Assembly (NCBI GenBank): GCA_905181965.1
Contig: CAJIZY010000001.1
Location: 1 to 41,557, forward strand
From: Akkermansiaceae bacterium
Lineage (GTDB): Bacteria > Verrucomicrobiota > Verrucomicrobiia > Verrucomicrobiales > Akkermansiaceae
DNA: 41,557 nucleotides
Direction of reading: 5' to 3'
The notes under the pieces are model-generated. The model saw nothing but the letters and a program-made list of their open reading frames with translations. It did not search any database and was not told where the DNA came from. This document shows, in pieces, positions 1 to 7,718 of this stretch; within the stretch, counting starts at the first letter, position 1, and every line of letters begins with the position of its first letter. Both the position numbers and the translations under genes were made by a program.

Positions 1-419
1 CCGAAAATAATACCGGCCATCGCGCGAGGTCAAAAAACGACCAAATCCTTGAAAATTATCATCGCGCTTGGGGCCCGTTAGACCGCCATCGCGTGAGTGA
101 ATGTAAACCCCCTTATTATCGACCTGCCAAATTTCAACCCGAGCATTTGGAATGGGGTTCCCCTTCACGTCCGTAACCTTTCCATGCAGATGAGTGATGG
201 CGCCAATTCCCGGTGTAAGCGTGTCATTGATACGAACCAGAGTCGTTATCGGTATCCAAAGGAAGTTTGTCCGGATAAAATGGCCCCTCAGTCATCGGAG
301 GCGTGATTGTAAGAGCTTCAGCGAAGGCGCCAGGCACGGTAAACAAAGCTGCCGAGCCAAGAGCCGCTACGGCGGAGAAATTCGCGGCGATGGCAATCGG
401 GGCAGGACGAAGTTTTCAT
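1..419 (-). pseudogene. Tat-exported intradiol (protocatechuate-type) dioxygenase, N-terminal part, frameshifted and cut by window edge
   Basis: Reading leftward from the ATG at 417-419, the protein begins with a twin-arginine-like signal ([11 protein letters not shown]) and then a hydrophobic stretch. It continues, in other frames, with [19 protein letters not shown] and ARVEIWQVDNKGVY, the layout of secreted intradiol ring-cleavage dioxygenases (protocatechuate 3,4-dioxygenase beta-like family). Members use Fe(III) to open catechol-type rings, but the iron ligands lie beyond the window edge, so activity cannot be judged. Two frame changes are needed, one in the signal region near 345 and one near 235. 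Without them the product stops after about 33 codons. It is divergent from the ABC ATPase at 479, with about 60 bp between the two starts. Either it is a pseudogene or the sequence has indel errors; the neighbouring gene is damaged in the same way, which favours error. Confidence 0.6.
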
Positions 420-478
420 ATTTTAAGATTGGAAAAATGAGAGCTTTGAGAGCTCCGAATTCGCGTTAGTCTAACACC

Positions 479-1138
479 GTGATCAAGGTCAGCAATCTCG
501 ATGTCAATTTTGAGACTCCAAGCGAAACCGTGGAAGTTCTCAAAGGACTGGATTTTTCAGTCGAAGAAGCAGCGGCGGCTAGCGGTGGTCGGTCCTTCTG
601 GAAGTGGGAAGACCACTTTGCTCAACGTTCTCGGGGCCTTGCTCCCGCCTACCAGCGGTTCAGTCGAAATCGGCGGCCAGAGACATTGCCAGACTCGAAG
701 AAAAAGAAGCCGACCGCTTCCGAAATCAGAGAACTCGGCTTCGTCTTTCAGCAACACCACCTTCTTCCACAGCTCACGGTGATGGAAAACGTCCTTACTC
801 CCCGCCTTGCCGGTGGATGGGAGGAAAGCGAAGAGGAGACCCGAAGACGCGCAACTGAGCTCCTAGAACGCGTCGGCTTAAGCCATCGAGTCAATCATCG
901 CCCAGGTCAACTCTCCGGCGGCGAAAAACAGCGAACCGCTGTCGCGCGGGCTCTGATCAATCGACCTCGCGTCGTCCTTGCCGACGAGCCGACCGGAGCA
1001 CTTGACAGCGCAATCGGCAACAAGATTGCCGACCTCCTCCTAGAAATCCAAAGAGAGAGTGGCGTAACCCTAGTTGTGGTCACCCACGATCGGGACCTTG
1101 CCCAGCGGGTTGGCGGGATTTTCGATCTCGGGAACTGA
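479..1138 (+). CDS. LolD-like ABC transporter ATPase, reading frame interrupted by three indels
   Basis: The product is an ATPase of the LolD/MacB lipoprotein- or macrolide-exporter type, which would power an inner-membrane permease. The start is GTG at 479 (MIKVSNLDV). The Walker A motif GPSGSGKTT lies in a second frame (about 575-680), the following [18 protein letters not shown] segment in a third, and from about 727 the original frame resumes with [14 protein letters not shown]. The later motifs are intact: signature LSGGEKQR, Walker [13 protein letters not shown] and the switch histidine in VVVTHD. The unbroken original frame runs from 479 to 1138 but reads nonsense across Walker A, so as written the protein would be inactive. 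Three indels in 160 bp in an otherwise perfect gene suggest sequencing error. No permease gene lies beside it. LolD is the best guess from QHHLLP and ADEPTGALD, but FtsE-like or MacB-like ATPases are possible. Confidence 0.7.
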   Translation: MIKVSNLDVNFETPSETVEVLKGLDFSVEEAAAASGGRSFWKWEDHFAQRSRGLAPAYQRFSRNRRPETLPDSKKKKPTASEIRELGFVFQQHHLLPQLTVMENVLTPRLAGGWEESEEETRRRATELLERVGLSHRVNHRPGQLSGGEKQRTAVARALINRPRVVLADEPTGALDSAIGNKIADLLLEIQRESGVTLVVVTHDRDLAQRVGGIFDLGN

Positions 1139-1170
1139 AGTCCAACCCGAAGCCACCGGAATAGGCTGAT

Positions 1171-1617
1171 CTACCTGCTTTCGACCAAGCGCCCGCCTTC
1201 AATATGGCTTAATTTCAGCCACCGAGTCTGTTTGGGTAGCAAATCAGAGTGGAGGGTCGGCCACTCCACGATCACAACGCCCTGCCGGTCTAGATAATCA
1301 TCCCATCCAAGATCTAAAAGTTCGTGCTCTTCCTCTACGCGATAAAAATCGAAATGAAACACCTCTAATCGCCCCCCTAAATATTCCTGAACCAGAGAAA
1401 ATGTCGGGCTCGTGACTTCTTGCTCATAACCCAACCCCTCCACAATCCCTTGTGTAAGAGTCGTTTTTCCTGCTCCGAGGTCCCCCACAAGAGCAATCAC
1501 CTCACCAGCCTTCGCAACGAGGCCGATTTCGCGCCCTAGGGAGATCGTAGCAGCAGCATCGGGCAATTTAACTGGAAAAGACAGAGGCACAGCGATTTGG
1601 TAGAAAGAAGAACCCAA
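1171..1617 (-). CDS. tsaE: TsaE, ATPase for tRNA N6-threonylcarbamoyladenosine (t6A) synthesis
   Basis: TsaE is the ATPase that works with TsaB and TsaD to attach threonylcarbamoyl to A37 of ANN-decoding tRNAs. The 148-residue product has the usual length and the Walker A motif GDLGAGKTT at residues 45-53. It also has the family blocks TSPTFSLVQEY, FHFDFYRVE (HxDxYR motif), ELLDLGWDDYLD and VIVEWP. The frame opens at TTG (1615-1617). A GTG about nine codons in (before PLSFPVKL) is an alternative and would trim an unconserved N-terminus. It is convergent with the ABC ATPase gene (33 bp apart) and divergent from rplU. The frame is complete, unlike the genes on either side of it. Confidence 0.93.
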   Translation of the reverse strand: MGSSFYQIAVPLSFPVKLPDAAATISLGREIGLVAKAGEVIALVGDLGAGKTTLTQGIVEGLGYEQEVTSPTFSLVQEYLGGRLEVFHFDFYRVEEEHELLDLGWDDYLDRQGVVIVEWPTLHSDLLPKQTRWLKLSHIEGGRLVESR

Positions 1618-1779
1618 AAAGGCAAGTTTTGGAATTGGTCGAGCGAATCACTAATAAATCGGATTATTTTCAAAAAAACCTTGCCCGTATGGTGGGTCTG
1701 TGGTGAATTTCCGCCCCGCGAAGGCCACGATTGATGTGGTTTCCCGGTTATTTTCTCAATTTTTAGCCAAACCACAACC

Positions 1780-2094
1780 ATGGCCTACGCAATTTTCAAA
1801 ACCGGCGGTAAACAATACCGCGTTCAAGAAGGTGATACGATCAGTGTCGACAAGCTTCCTGTAAGTGCTGACGACGAGATTAAGTTCCCCGAAGTTCTTC
1901 TCGTGAATGATGGTGAAAACACCAAGGTTGGAGCTCCCACCATTGATGGAGCCGGCGTCACCGCTAAGGTTATCGAGCAGCATCGCGGAAAGAAGGGCGT
2001 TGCCTTCAAATTCAAGCGTCGCAAAGGTTTCCACAAAACCATTGGTTTCCGTCATCATCTCACCAAGCTTCAGATCACAGGGATCGAAGGCTAA
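1780..2094 (+). CDS. rplU: 50S ribosomal protein L21
   Basis: L21 binds 23S rRNA in the large subunit. The 104-residue product has the standard length and start (AYAIFKTGGKQYRV) and the basic C-terminal block GKKGVAFKFKRRKGFHKTIGFRHH. The start is ATG at 1780, preceded by AAACCACAACC without a Shine-Dalgarno match. rpmA follows after 31 bp, the usual L21-L27 operon, closed by a terminator at about 2411. Many bacteria have obgE after rpmA; here an RNA methyltransferase gene follows instead. The 160 bp before the gene must hold its promoter, but I could not place boxes with confidence. Confidence 0.97.
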   Translation: MAYAIFKTGGKQYRVQEGDTISVDKLPVSADDEIKFPEVLLVNDGENTKVGAPTIDGAGVTAKVIEQHRGKKGVAFKFKRRKGFHKTIGFRHHLTKLQITGIEG

Positions 2095-2125
2095 ATTTTA
2101 TTAAACCACCTACTACTTTTTAAAC

Positions 2126-2374
2126 ATGGCCCATAAAAAAGGACAGGGTTCCGTTAAAAACGGACGCGACTCAAACAGCAAGCGCCTTGGCGTGAAGAAG
2201 TTTGGCGGCGAAGAAGTCATCGCCGGAAACATTCTCATCCGCCAGCGTGGCACCAAGTGGCATCCCGGCTCTAATGTCGGTATGGGAAAAGACCACACTC
2301 TCTTCGCCCTCACAGACGGTAACGTTTACTTCGATAAGAAAGGACGCCGTATCAATGTCGCACTCGCTGACTAA
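2126..2374 (+). CDS. rpmA: 50S ribosomal protein L27
   Basis: L27 sits near the peptidyl-transferase centre. The 82-residue product begins [16 protein letters not shown], without the cleavable N-terminal extension found in Firmicutes L27, and contains [21 protein letters not shown] and [11 protein letters not shown]. It follows rplU by 31 bp with no Shine-Dalgarno sequence (CTACTTTTTAAAC before the ATG), and a rho-independent terminator lies 37 bp after its stop. It is complete and ordinary. Confidence 0.97.
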   Translation: MAHKKGQGSVKNGRDSNSKRLGVKKFGGEEVIAGNILIRQRGTKWHPGSNVGMGKDHTLFALTDGNVYFDKKGRRINVALAD

Positions 2375-2410
2375 AGGCGGGTCTTCTTCGTAGTATTTTA
2401 TTTTTCGAAG

Positions 2411-2446
2411 AAAAGGCGGACCGTTTGGTTCGCCTTTTTTGTTTTG
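2411..2446 (+). terminator. Rho-independent terminator of rplU-rpmA
   Basis: AAGGCGGACC pairs with GGTTCGCCTT around a GTTT loop (ten pairs, one of them G-U). The stem is preceded by AAAA and followed by a run of T ending in TTTTTTGTTTT. It lies about 40 bp after the rpmA stop and 30 bp before the trmL-like start. Confidence 0.88.
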
Positions 2447-2477
2447 AGAAATTCTAACATCAGATTTCGCTTTTTAA

Positions 2478-2922
2478 ATGCAACTCGTTCTAGTCGAACC
2501 TGAGATCCCTCATAATACAGGTGCCATTGGCCGGCTCGCCCTCGCCACCGGCTCAACCTTGCACCTCGTTAAGCCACTCGGGTTTTCCCTCGATGAGAAG
2601 TCAGTGCGACGAGCCGGCCTCGATTACTGGAAGGATGTCGATTTGAAAGTCTGGGAAAGCTTTGAAGAACTTTGGCCGCTCAACCCAATGCTCGACTCTG
2701 GTTCCTCAGCACTAAGGGAAAAAATCCGCCTGGAGCGTCGAATTTCAACCAAATGACTTTCTTGTCTTTGGTCCCGAAACCAGAGGCCTACCCGAAGCTT
2801 GGCTCGATGATCGCGCGATTCGCATCCCGATGAAAGGAGACTCCACACGCTCGCTCAATCTCGCGACAGCTGTTGCGATCATACTTTATGAGGCAGAGCG
2901 CCAAATTGGAGACTTAGCATAG
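2478..2922 (+). CDS. trmL: TrmL-like tRNA (cytidine/uridine-2'-O-)-methyltransferase, frameshifted
   Basis: The product is a SPOUT-class methyltransferase of the TrmL (YibK) type, which methylates the ribose at position 34 of tRNA-Leu with S-adenosylmethionine. The N-terminal part (MQLVLVEPEIPHNTGAIGR, then GLDYWKDVDLKVW) is read from ATG 2478. The C-terminal SAM-knot motifs FGPETRGLP, IRIPM and RSLNLATAVAI are in a different frame ending at TAG 2920-2922. Two indels restore one protein of about 150 residues, the family length: one near 2690, after which RLWFLSTKG can be read, and one in the six-A run near 2710. Without them the product stops at 2756 and lacks the cofactor site. Loss at a homopolymer points to sequencing error, though real inactivation is possible. 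Confidence 0.75.
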
Positions 2923-3043
2923 CACCTTACACAGACATCCTAACAACTAGAGATAGGATTCTTGTGCACTCCCTCTTATTTTAAAAGGGCTAGGAGGCCC
3001 TAAGACTTAATAGCCATCCTCCCTCAAACATTAAGGTTTTCTT

Positions 3044-3072
3044 GTGTAGTTTATTGTGCGATAATTACACAC
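3044..3072 (+). promoter_or_regulatory. Imperfect palindrome at the vapBC promoter, probable antitoxin operator
   Basis: GTGTAGTTTAT (3044-3054) and ATAATTACAC (3061-3070) form an imperfect palindrome that ends two bases before the vapB ATG. A -10-like GATAAT lies inside it at 3060-3065 and would place the transcript start at or next to the ATG. There is no Shine-Dalgarno sequence, so the message may be leaderless. VapB antitoxins commonly repress their own promoter through such palindromes; that role is inferred here. Confidence 0.5.
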
Positions 3073-3279
3073 ATGGCAACTAATCTTGATATCGCACAAG
3101 AATTACTTGAAGAAGCTGTAAAAATTGGAAATCACCGGAGTAAGAGAGCAGCAGTGGAAGCTTCCCTAAAGGAATACATCAGTCGGCGGAAACAGCAGGA
3201 GGTTACGAAACTCTTCGGGAAGATTGATATCGATGAAAGCTACGATCACAGCGCAGGAAGGAGGTCATCATGGGAGTGA
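3073..3279 (+). CDS. vapB: VapB-family antitoxin
   Basis: The product is a 68-residue antitoxin of a type II toxin-antitoxin pair, predicted to bind both its own promoter and the PIN-domain toxin encoded next. The N-terminal segment ATNLDIAQELLEEAVKIGNHRSKRAAVEASLKEY fits the VapB fold (short strand, then two helices), and the tail FGKIDIDESYDHSAGRR resembles the toxin-wrapping tail of the family. Its last ten bases overlap the vapC start, which indicates translational coupling. The gene follows a 150-bp gap and a palindromic operator-like element. I chose ATG 3073, the first codon of the frame after the operator. Confidence 0.85.
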   Translation: MATNLDIAQELLEEAVKIGNHRSKRAAVEASLKEYISRRKQQEVTKLFGKIDIDESYDHSAGRRSSWE

Positions 3280-3671
3280 TTGTCGATACGTCCGTCTGGT
3301 CCTTGGCTCTCCAGCGTAGGAATCCCGTGGACAATCCCGAAACTGAAGCCCTGATCGAGTTGATCGAGAAAGGGACTGCAATCATGATTGGGCCAGTGCG
3401 ACAGGAAATTTTATCTGGTGTTCGTTATACGGTACAATTTGATCGTTTGAAGAGCGCGCTCAGCGCTTTCCCTGACGAGCCGGTAAAATCAAATGATTTT
3501 GTCGAAGCAGCCCGCATCTGTAACAAGTGTCTCGATTCTGGGATCGTCATCGGAAACACCACTTGTCTGATTGGAGCGATTGCAATCGCCCGAGAGATAG
3601 AAATTCTTACGATTGATCAGGAATTTCAGAAGCTCACCTCTATCGTTAAGGTTCCACTCTACCAACCCTAG
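3270..3671 (+). CDS. vapC: VapC-family PIN-domain toxin with one catalytic Asp replaced by Thr
   Basis: The product is a 133-residue PIN-domain protein. VapC toxins are Mg2+-dependent ribonucleases that cut tRNA or rRNA. Visible active-site positions are Asp6 (VDTSVW), Glu46 (RQEIL) and Asp116 (LTIDQEF). The remaining conserved acidic position, usually in a block like NTDFLI, reads NTTCLI here, so residue 98 is Thr (codon ACT). Changing ACT to an Asp codon needs two substitutions, so a single base error would not explain it. A strong ribosome site (AAGGAGG) precedes ATG 3270, inside the end of vapB. The gene is convergent with the sulfatase, with only 4 bp between the stops. It may be a weakened or non-catalytic toxin, or a family with a shifted ligand. 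Confidence 0.85.
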   Translation: MGVIVDTSVWSLALQRRNPVDNPETEALIELIEKGTAIMIGPVRQEILSGVRYTVQFDRLKSALSAFPDEPVKSNDFVEAARICNKCLDSGIVIGNTTCLIGAIAIAREIEILTIDQEFQKLTSIVKVPLYQP

Positions 3672-3675
3672 TCGT

Positions 3676-5208
3676 TCATTGGCCACTCGTTCCCGCATCA
3701 CGACGAAAGCCAGGCGGAAATTCTGCTCCGCTGGACCCGCCTGATTTACGGTGCAAATACTTTGTCCCGCGGTCTCGGAGAAGTGGCATATTCTCCCCAC
3801 TTGAATCAGCAAGAAGATCAAAGAGTGCCTTGTTCATCTCAGTAATACGAGATTTCTGGGAGGAATCATTAAAGAGATTCTTACGCTCCTTGGGGTCAGA
3901 CTTAGTGTGATAAAGCTCATCCTGGTCCCAAACACCATGATAGCGGATGTATTTATAGTCCTCCCCGATGACAGCATGATTAGTTGGGGTTTGTGGATAA
4001 TTTCGTTCCCAATAATATTCATAGAGCAGGTATTTACGCCAATCAGAGCTCCCTTTTCCTTTTGCAAGCTGCCAGAAGCTTTCCCCATCCATTCGCTCTT
4101 TAGACTTCAAACCAGCGACCTCAAGGAGAGTGGGTGCAACATCGATATTGGCGACAATCTTCTCTACCTTTGTTCCTGGCTTTAATGATTTAGGATAACG
4201 CATGAGCATGGGAATTCGGATCGATTCATCATAGGCACAACGCTTATCAATCAGCCCGTGCTCGCCAAAAATGAAACCATTATCACCAAGATAAAGAATA
4301 ACCGTATCTTCAAGTTCACCGCTCTTTTCGAGATTGCCCAAGAGGCGACCCACGCTGTCATCAACCGCTAAGAGTGCTTCACAATATCGGCGGTAATACT
4401 TCTTCATATCAACTCCAGTGTAGTAAGCGAACTCGACTCCATGCCGGCTATTGCTTTGATTTCGAACCCACATTGGGGGGTCCGTAAAAAGAGTAGGCTG
4501 AGATAAGGGGGTCGGAGGAGTTGGAATAAGTACTTCATCGTACTTAAATGCATGACGGTCAGGCGGCAGAAAATCAGCATGGACACCCTTGTGGGAAACG
4601 TAGAGAAGGAAAGGCTTGGTATCATCTTTTGCACCAAGCCACTCCACGGCGTAATCAGTGAGTTCATCAGTGATGTAACCTTTCTGTGCGACCCTCTTCC
4701 CATTAATATTAAAACCAGAATTCGTAGCCTGGGGCACAAAACGGCCTTTCGCTTTCAACATGGCAGGATCCGGAACGTAAACTCCTTGGCCTTTGAAACT
4801 GAGCCAGTAGTCGAAGCCACGCTGTTTCTCCTCACTATCACCCATATGCCACTTTCCAATGAAAGCTGTTTGGTAACCAGCACTCTGAAGAAGTTCAGGA
4901 AAGAAAGTGAGTGATTTTCCCACGGGATTGTAGTTGTCCACCACCCGATGATTATGAGCATAGAGTCCTGTGAGAATAGAAGCTCTGCTGGGAGAACACA
5001 ACGAGGTTGTGACGTAAGCATTTTGAAAATGAACCCCTTCAGCTGCAAGCCGGTCCATATGGGGAGTTTTGAGAAAAGGATGTCCTAGAAAACCCAAGGC
5101 ATCATAGCGGTGATCATCAGTTAAAATGACGAGAATATTGGGCCGCTTCGCTAAGGCCGGAAAAAGAAGGATAGAGAAGAAAGCGATAGAGAGACTCCGC
5201 AAGTTCAT
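3676..5208 (-). CDS. Secreted S1-family (FGly) sulfatase
   Basis: The product is a predicted exported sulfatase of about 510 residues that removes sulfate esters from glycans or aryl substrates. A signal peptide (MNLRSLSIAFFSILLFPALA) supports ATG 5206-5208 over an upstream in-frame codon at 5253. Metal ligands are at Asp31-Asp32 (ILTDDH). The formylglycine motif is CSPSR at Cys71, and GKWHMG, SHKGVH, LGDNGF and the conserved Lys in IDKRCAYDESIRIP follow. It resembles the iduronate-sulfatase/N-sulfoglucosamine-hydrolase-like sulfatases common in Planctomycetes and Verrucomicrobia, with a C-terminal DELYHTKSDPKERKNL segment, but its substrate cannot be read from sequence. It is convergent with vapC and lies downstream of mnmG on the same strand. 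No copy of the 37-bp element of the 18-39 kb region was seen upstream, so it appears to be outside that regulon. Confidence 0.92.
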   Translation of the reverse strand: MNLRSLSIAFFSILLFPALAKRPNILVILTDDHRYDALGFLGHPFLKTPHMDRLAAEGVHFQNAYVTTSLCSPSRASILTGLYAHNHRVVDNYNPVGKSLTFFPELLQSAGYQTAFIGKWHMGDSEEKQRGFDYWLSFKGQGVYVPDPAMLKAKGRFVPQATNSGFNINGKRVAQKGYITDELTDYAVEWLGAKDDTKPFLLYVSHKGVHADFLPPDRHAFKYDEVLIPTPPTPLSQPTLFTDPPMWVRNQSNSRHGVEFAYYTGVDMKKYYRRYCEALLAVDDSVGRLLGNLEKSGELEDTVILYLGDNGFIFGEHGLIDKRCAYDESIRIPMLMRYPKSLKPGTKVEKIVANIDVAPTLLEVAGLKSKERMDGESFWQLAKGKGSSDWRKYLLYEYYWERNYPQTPTNHAVIGEDYKYIRYHGVWDQDELYHTKSDPKERKNLFNDSSQKSRITEMNKALFDLLADSSGENMPLLRDRGTKYLHRKSGGSSGAEFPPGFRRDAGTSGQ

Positions 5209-5262
5209 GGACAAAACTGTGACAGATAAAGGACGACCAAACCAAGCAAACAATCAAAAGTC

Positions 5263-5329
5263 ACCCACCTCTTAGAACAAATTTATGCGAAGGAGTGTTT
5301 CAAGCTTCTTTAAGCAAAGTAAGGTGGGT
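5263..5329 (-). repeat. Inverted repeat between mnmG and the sulfatase, possible weak terminator
   Basis: ACCCACCT (5263-5270) and AGGTGGGT (5322-5329) are perfect 8-bp inverted arms separated by 51 bp. On the minus strand the second arm is followed by GACTTTT. The gap lies between the mnmG stop and the sulfatase start. The long loop makes a classical terminator doubtful. Confidence 0.25.
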
Positions 5330-5389
5330 TTGAGAAAACGGGAATCAACTTTCTGAACTAAAAATCTCCTTCTCGGTAAATTTCTAATC

Positions 5390-7267
5390 TTAAGCTTTTA
5401 TCTCTAAAGCCTTTTTTCGCTTCTCCAGAGCAATCATCAAGAGAGTCATATCCGCTGCAGTAATTCCTGAGATCCGAGCCGCCTGACCTAAGGTGCGAGG
5501 CCGAATATCACTAAATCTTTGACGAGCTTCGGCTTTCAGACCAGTAAGCTCCTGATAATCCATATCATCTGGAATTAGCGCAGTTTCCTGCTTTTGAAAG
5601 CGATCGACCTCTTGTTGTTGTCGCTTGATGTGTCCTTCATATTTAAAATCGGCCTCAAGGATGGGCCAAAGTTCCACGTGGAACTTTTCGCGAATCTCAG
5701 ATGGTAAATCTTGCCACCCATGACCCCCCTGACGAAACCAATGATCCAGCTTGATCCGTTCGTGTGACGTTTTCCGGATAAAATTACGGGCTTCCAAAAG
5801 CGAAGCCTGTTTTGTCGAAAAAAGCTCAGCGTCTTCATCCTCTAAAAGACCAAGCTCCGAAGCTACGGGACTCAGACGCTCATCAGCATTATCTTGGCGA
5901 AGCAAAAGACGATATTCTGCCCGACTGGTAAACATCCGGTAAGGTTCGGTGCACCCTTTTGTGACCAAGTCATCGACCATCACCCCAAGATAAGCTTCAT
6001 CGCGCCCCAACACCAAATCCCCTTCCCCTTTGACCTTGAGCGCTGCATTTGCGCCAGCAAGGAGCCCTTGACCAGCTGCTTCCTCATATCCGGATGTTCC
6101 ATTTATTTGACCGGCGAAGAATAAGCCACCGATCCTCTTAGTCTCCAAAGTTGGCTTCAACTGAGTTGGAGGGCAATAGTCGTACTCTACGGCATAGCCC
6201 GGGCGAATGATCTCACACTTCTCTAGTCCAGGAATGGCACGAAGAAAATCAAGCTGAACCTCATAAGGAAGGGAGGTTGAAACCCCGTTTACATAATACT
6301 CTAGGGTGTGGCGGCCTTCTGGTTCAAGAAATACTTGATGGCGCTCTTTCTCCGCAAAACGAACAACCTTATCTTCAATTGAAGGACAATAGCGCGGACC
6401 CACACCTTCAATTTTACCCGAATACATCGGCGATTGGTCTAGATTATCACGAATAATGTCGTGAGTTTTTGGGGTTGTCCAAGTGATCCAGCAAGGAATT
6501 TGTTCCACGTGGAACTTCGGATCTGACCAATCATTCAGGGTAAAGATATCGTTCTTTTCCTTTTTGATAAGATCAGGGTGGTAAGTAAACAAAGAAGGAG
6601 GACTATCTCCTTCTTGCCTTTCACACTTAGAAAGATCGAGGCTGCGACCATTTAAACGACAGGGTGTGCCCGTTTTAAACCGATCGATCTCAAAACCAAG
6701 ATCCTTCAATGATTCAGAAACAGTTGATGTAGCGTCCCCCATCCGCCCTCCTTTTTCATTCTTTAAACCAACATGCATGAGGCCCCGCATAAAAGTCCCC
6801 GCAGAAAGGATCACAGTCTTAGCGCGGATCTCCATTTGAAGCGAAGTTTGGACGCCCTTCACCTCATCCCCCTCAACCAAGATGGTTGCGACATTCCCTT
6901 GGTGAAGATCTAACCCTTCTGCCCCCTCAATCATTCGCTTAATCCTAAATTGATACGCTTTCTTGTCGCACTGGGCACGCGGAGCTCGAACGGATGGACC
7001 TTTGCCCGCATTCAGCATGCGCCACTGAATGGCAGTCGCATCAGTGTTTTTTCCCATGATCCCACCAAGTGCGTCAATCTCTCGGACCATGTGCCCTTTC
7101 GCCAAGCCTCCAATCGCCGGATTGCAGCTCATCTGACCAATTGTATCAAGATTCTGAGTCAGCATTGCCACCGAAACACCAAGCCGGGCCGCGGCAAGCG
7201 CAGCTTCAACTCCGGCATGACCTGCCCCGATCACGAGAACGTCGTATTCTTTGGGATAGCAATACAT
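5390..7267 (-). CDS. mnmG: MnmG (GidA), tRNA 5-carboxymethylaminomethyluridine synthase subunit
   Basis: With MnmE, MnmG uses FAD, NADH and methylenetetrahydrofolate to build the cmnm5 modification at U34 of several tRNAs. The product has about 625 residues, the normal length, and is unbroken. Visible are the FAD-binding [10 protein letters not shown] near the start, [30 protein letters not shown] text (here [18 protein letters not shown]), the [18 protein letters not shown] block, [15 protein letters not shown] and the C-terminal RISGIT segment. I prefer ATG 7267; an in-frame TTG lies two codons upstream. The leader holds two hairpins (see 7349-7453). Despite the frequent gidA-oriC linkage in other bacteria, no DnaA-box cluster is visible here. 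Confidence 0.96.
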   Translation of the reverse strand: MYCYPKEYDVLVIGAGHAGVEAALAAARLGVSVAMLTQNLDTIGQMSCNPAIGGLAKGHMVREIDALGGIMGKNTDATAIQWRMLNAGKGPSVRAPRAQCDKKAYQFRIKRMIEGAEGLDLHQGNVATILVEGDEVKGVQTSLQMEIRAKTVILSAGTFMRGLMHVGLKNEKGGRMGDATSTVSESLKDLGFEIDRFKTGTPCRLNGRSLDLSKCERQEGDSPPSLFTYHPDLIKKEKNDIFTLNDWSDPKFHVEQIPCWITWTTPKTHDIIRDNLDQSPMYSGKIEGVGPRYCPSIEDKVVRFAEKERHQVFLEPEGRHTLEYYVNGVSTSLPYEVQLDFLRAIPGLEKCEIIRPGYAVEYDYCPPTQLKPTLETKRIGGLFFAGQINGTSGYEEAAGQGLLAGANAALKVKGEGDLVLGRDEAYLGVMVDDLVTKGCTEPYRMFTSRAEYRLLLRQDNADERLSPVASELGLLEDEDAELFSTKQASLLEARNFIRKTSHERIKLDHWFRQGGHGWQDLPSEIREKFHVELWPILEADFKYEGHIKRQQQEVDRFQKQETALIPDDMDYQELTGLKAEARQRFSDIRPRTLGQAARISGITAADMTLLMIALEKRKKALEIKA

Positions 7268-7348
7268 AGACAAAGCCAGATGCTAACAACATTCCTCATA
7301 AACACAAGCAAGGCGACCACCTGTTTAAGGGAAAATATTCCAATAAGA

Positions 7349-7377
7349 AAGTAGATTTTTATTTTATAAATCTACTT
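7349..7377. repeat. AT-rich hairpin in the mnmG leader
   Basis: AAGTAGATTT (7349-7358) and AAATCTACTT (7368-7377) are perfect 10-bp arms around a 9-base AT loop. The element lies 82 bp upstream of the mnmG start on the minus strand. Its role is unknown. Confidence 0.5.
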
Positions 7378-7417
7378 AACCTATTGTTTTTCAGTGTTTT
7401 AAAACAACCTTAAATAA

Positions 7418-7453
7418 CAACAGCGGCTCACCTTAAAGGGAGAACCGCTGTTG
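7418..7453. promoter_or_regulatory. Long hairpin with a duplicated arm upstream of mnmG
   Basis: CAACAGCGG (7418-7426) pairs with CCGCTGTTG (7445-7453). The inside can extend the stem through CTC/GAG and CCT/AGG, leaving a three-base loop, so the structure is close to 15 pairs. The right arm, AACCGCTGTT, occurs again at 7491-7500 and could compete for the same left arm. On the minus strand the hairpin is followed by T-rich sequence, as in an attenuator before mnmG. On the plus strand it lies 265 bp upstream of the CAP-domain gene. The rest of 7268-7718 shows no gene. Confidence 0.45.
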
Positions 7454-7718
7454 AGCACACACGCAACAACAACCATTGTTACACCAACATAACCGCTGTT
7501 AGAGGGTGGTTCTGTCTAAAATTTACGAAAAAAGAATATTTGTGAAATTCTCTACTCAGTCTGCAGTCACTTTAAGACCTCTTGATAACACCCCAAATTC
7601 TATGGCGATCCTTAGGTAAACTTAAAGACTCTTTTAAATCTACGTCCTCTGATTCGCTTACTTTTTTAAACGACAAATGGGCCTCCTACGAGTAACCTCC
7701 CGCCGCCTCGAAATTGCA

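Noticed and set aside
5326..5339. GGGTTTGAGAAAAC upstream of the lone sulfatase, resembling the reverse of the element core
   Set aside because: The T-A step of the core and the TGGC and AATC parts are absent, so I do not count the sulfatase at 3676 as a regulon member.
7268..7718. Possible replication origin next to mnmG
   Set aside because: The inverted repeats and AT-rich patch are suggestive, but there are no DnaA-box-like sequences (TTATCCACA) and no dnaA, dnaN, parA or parB nearby.
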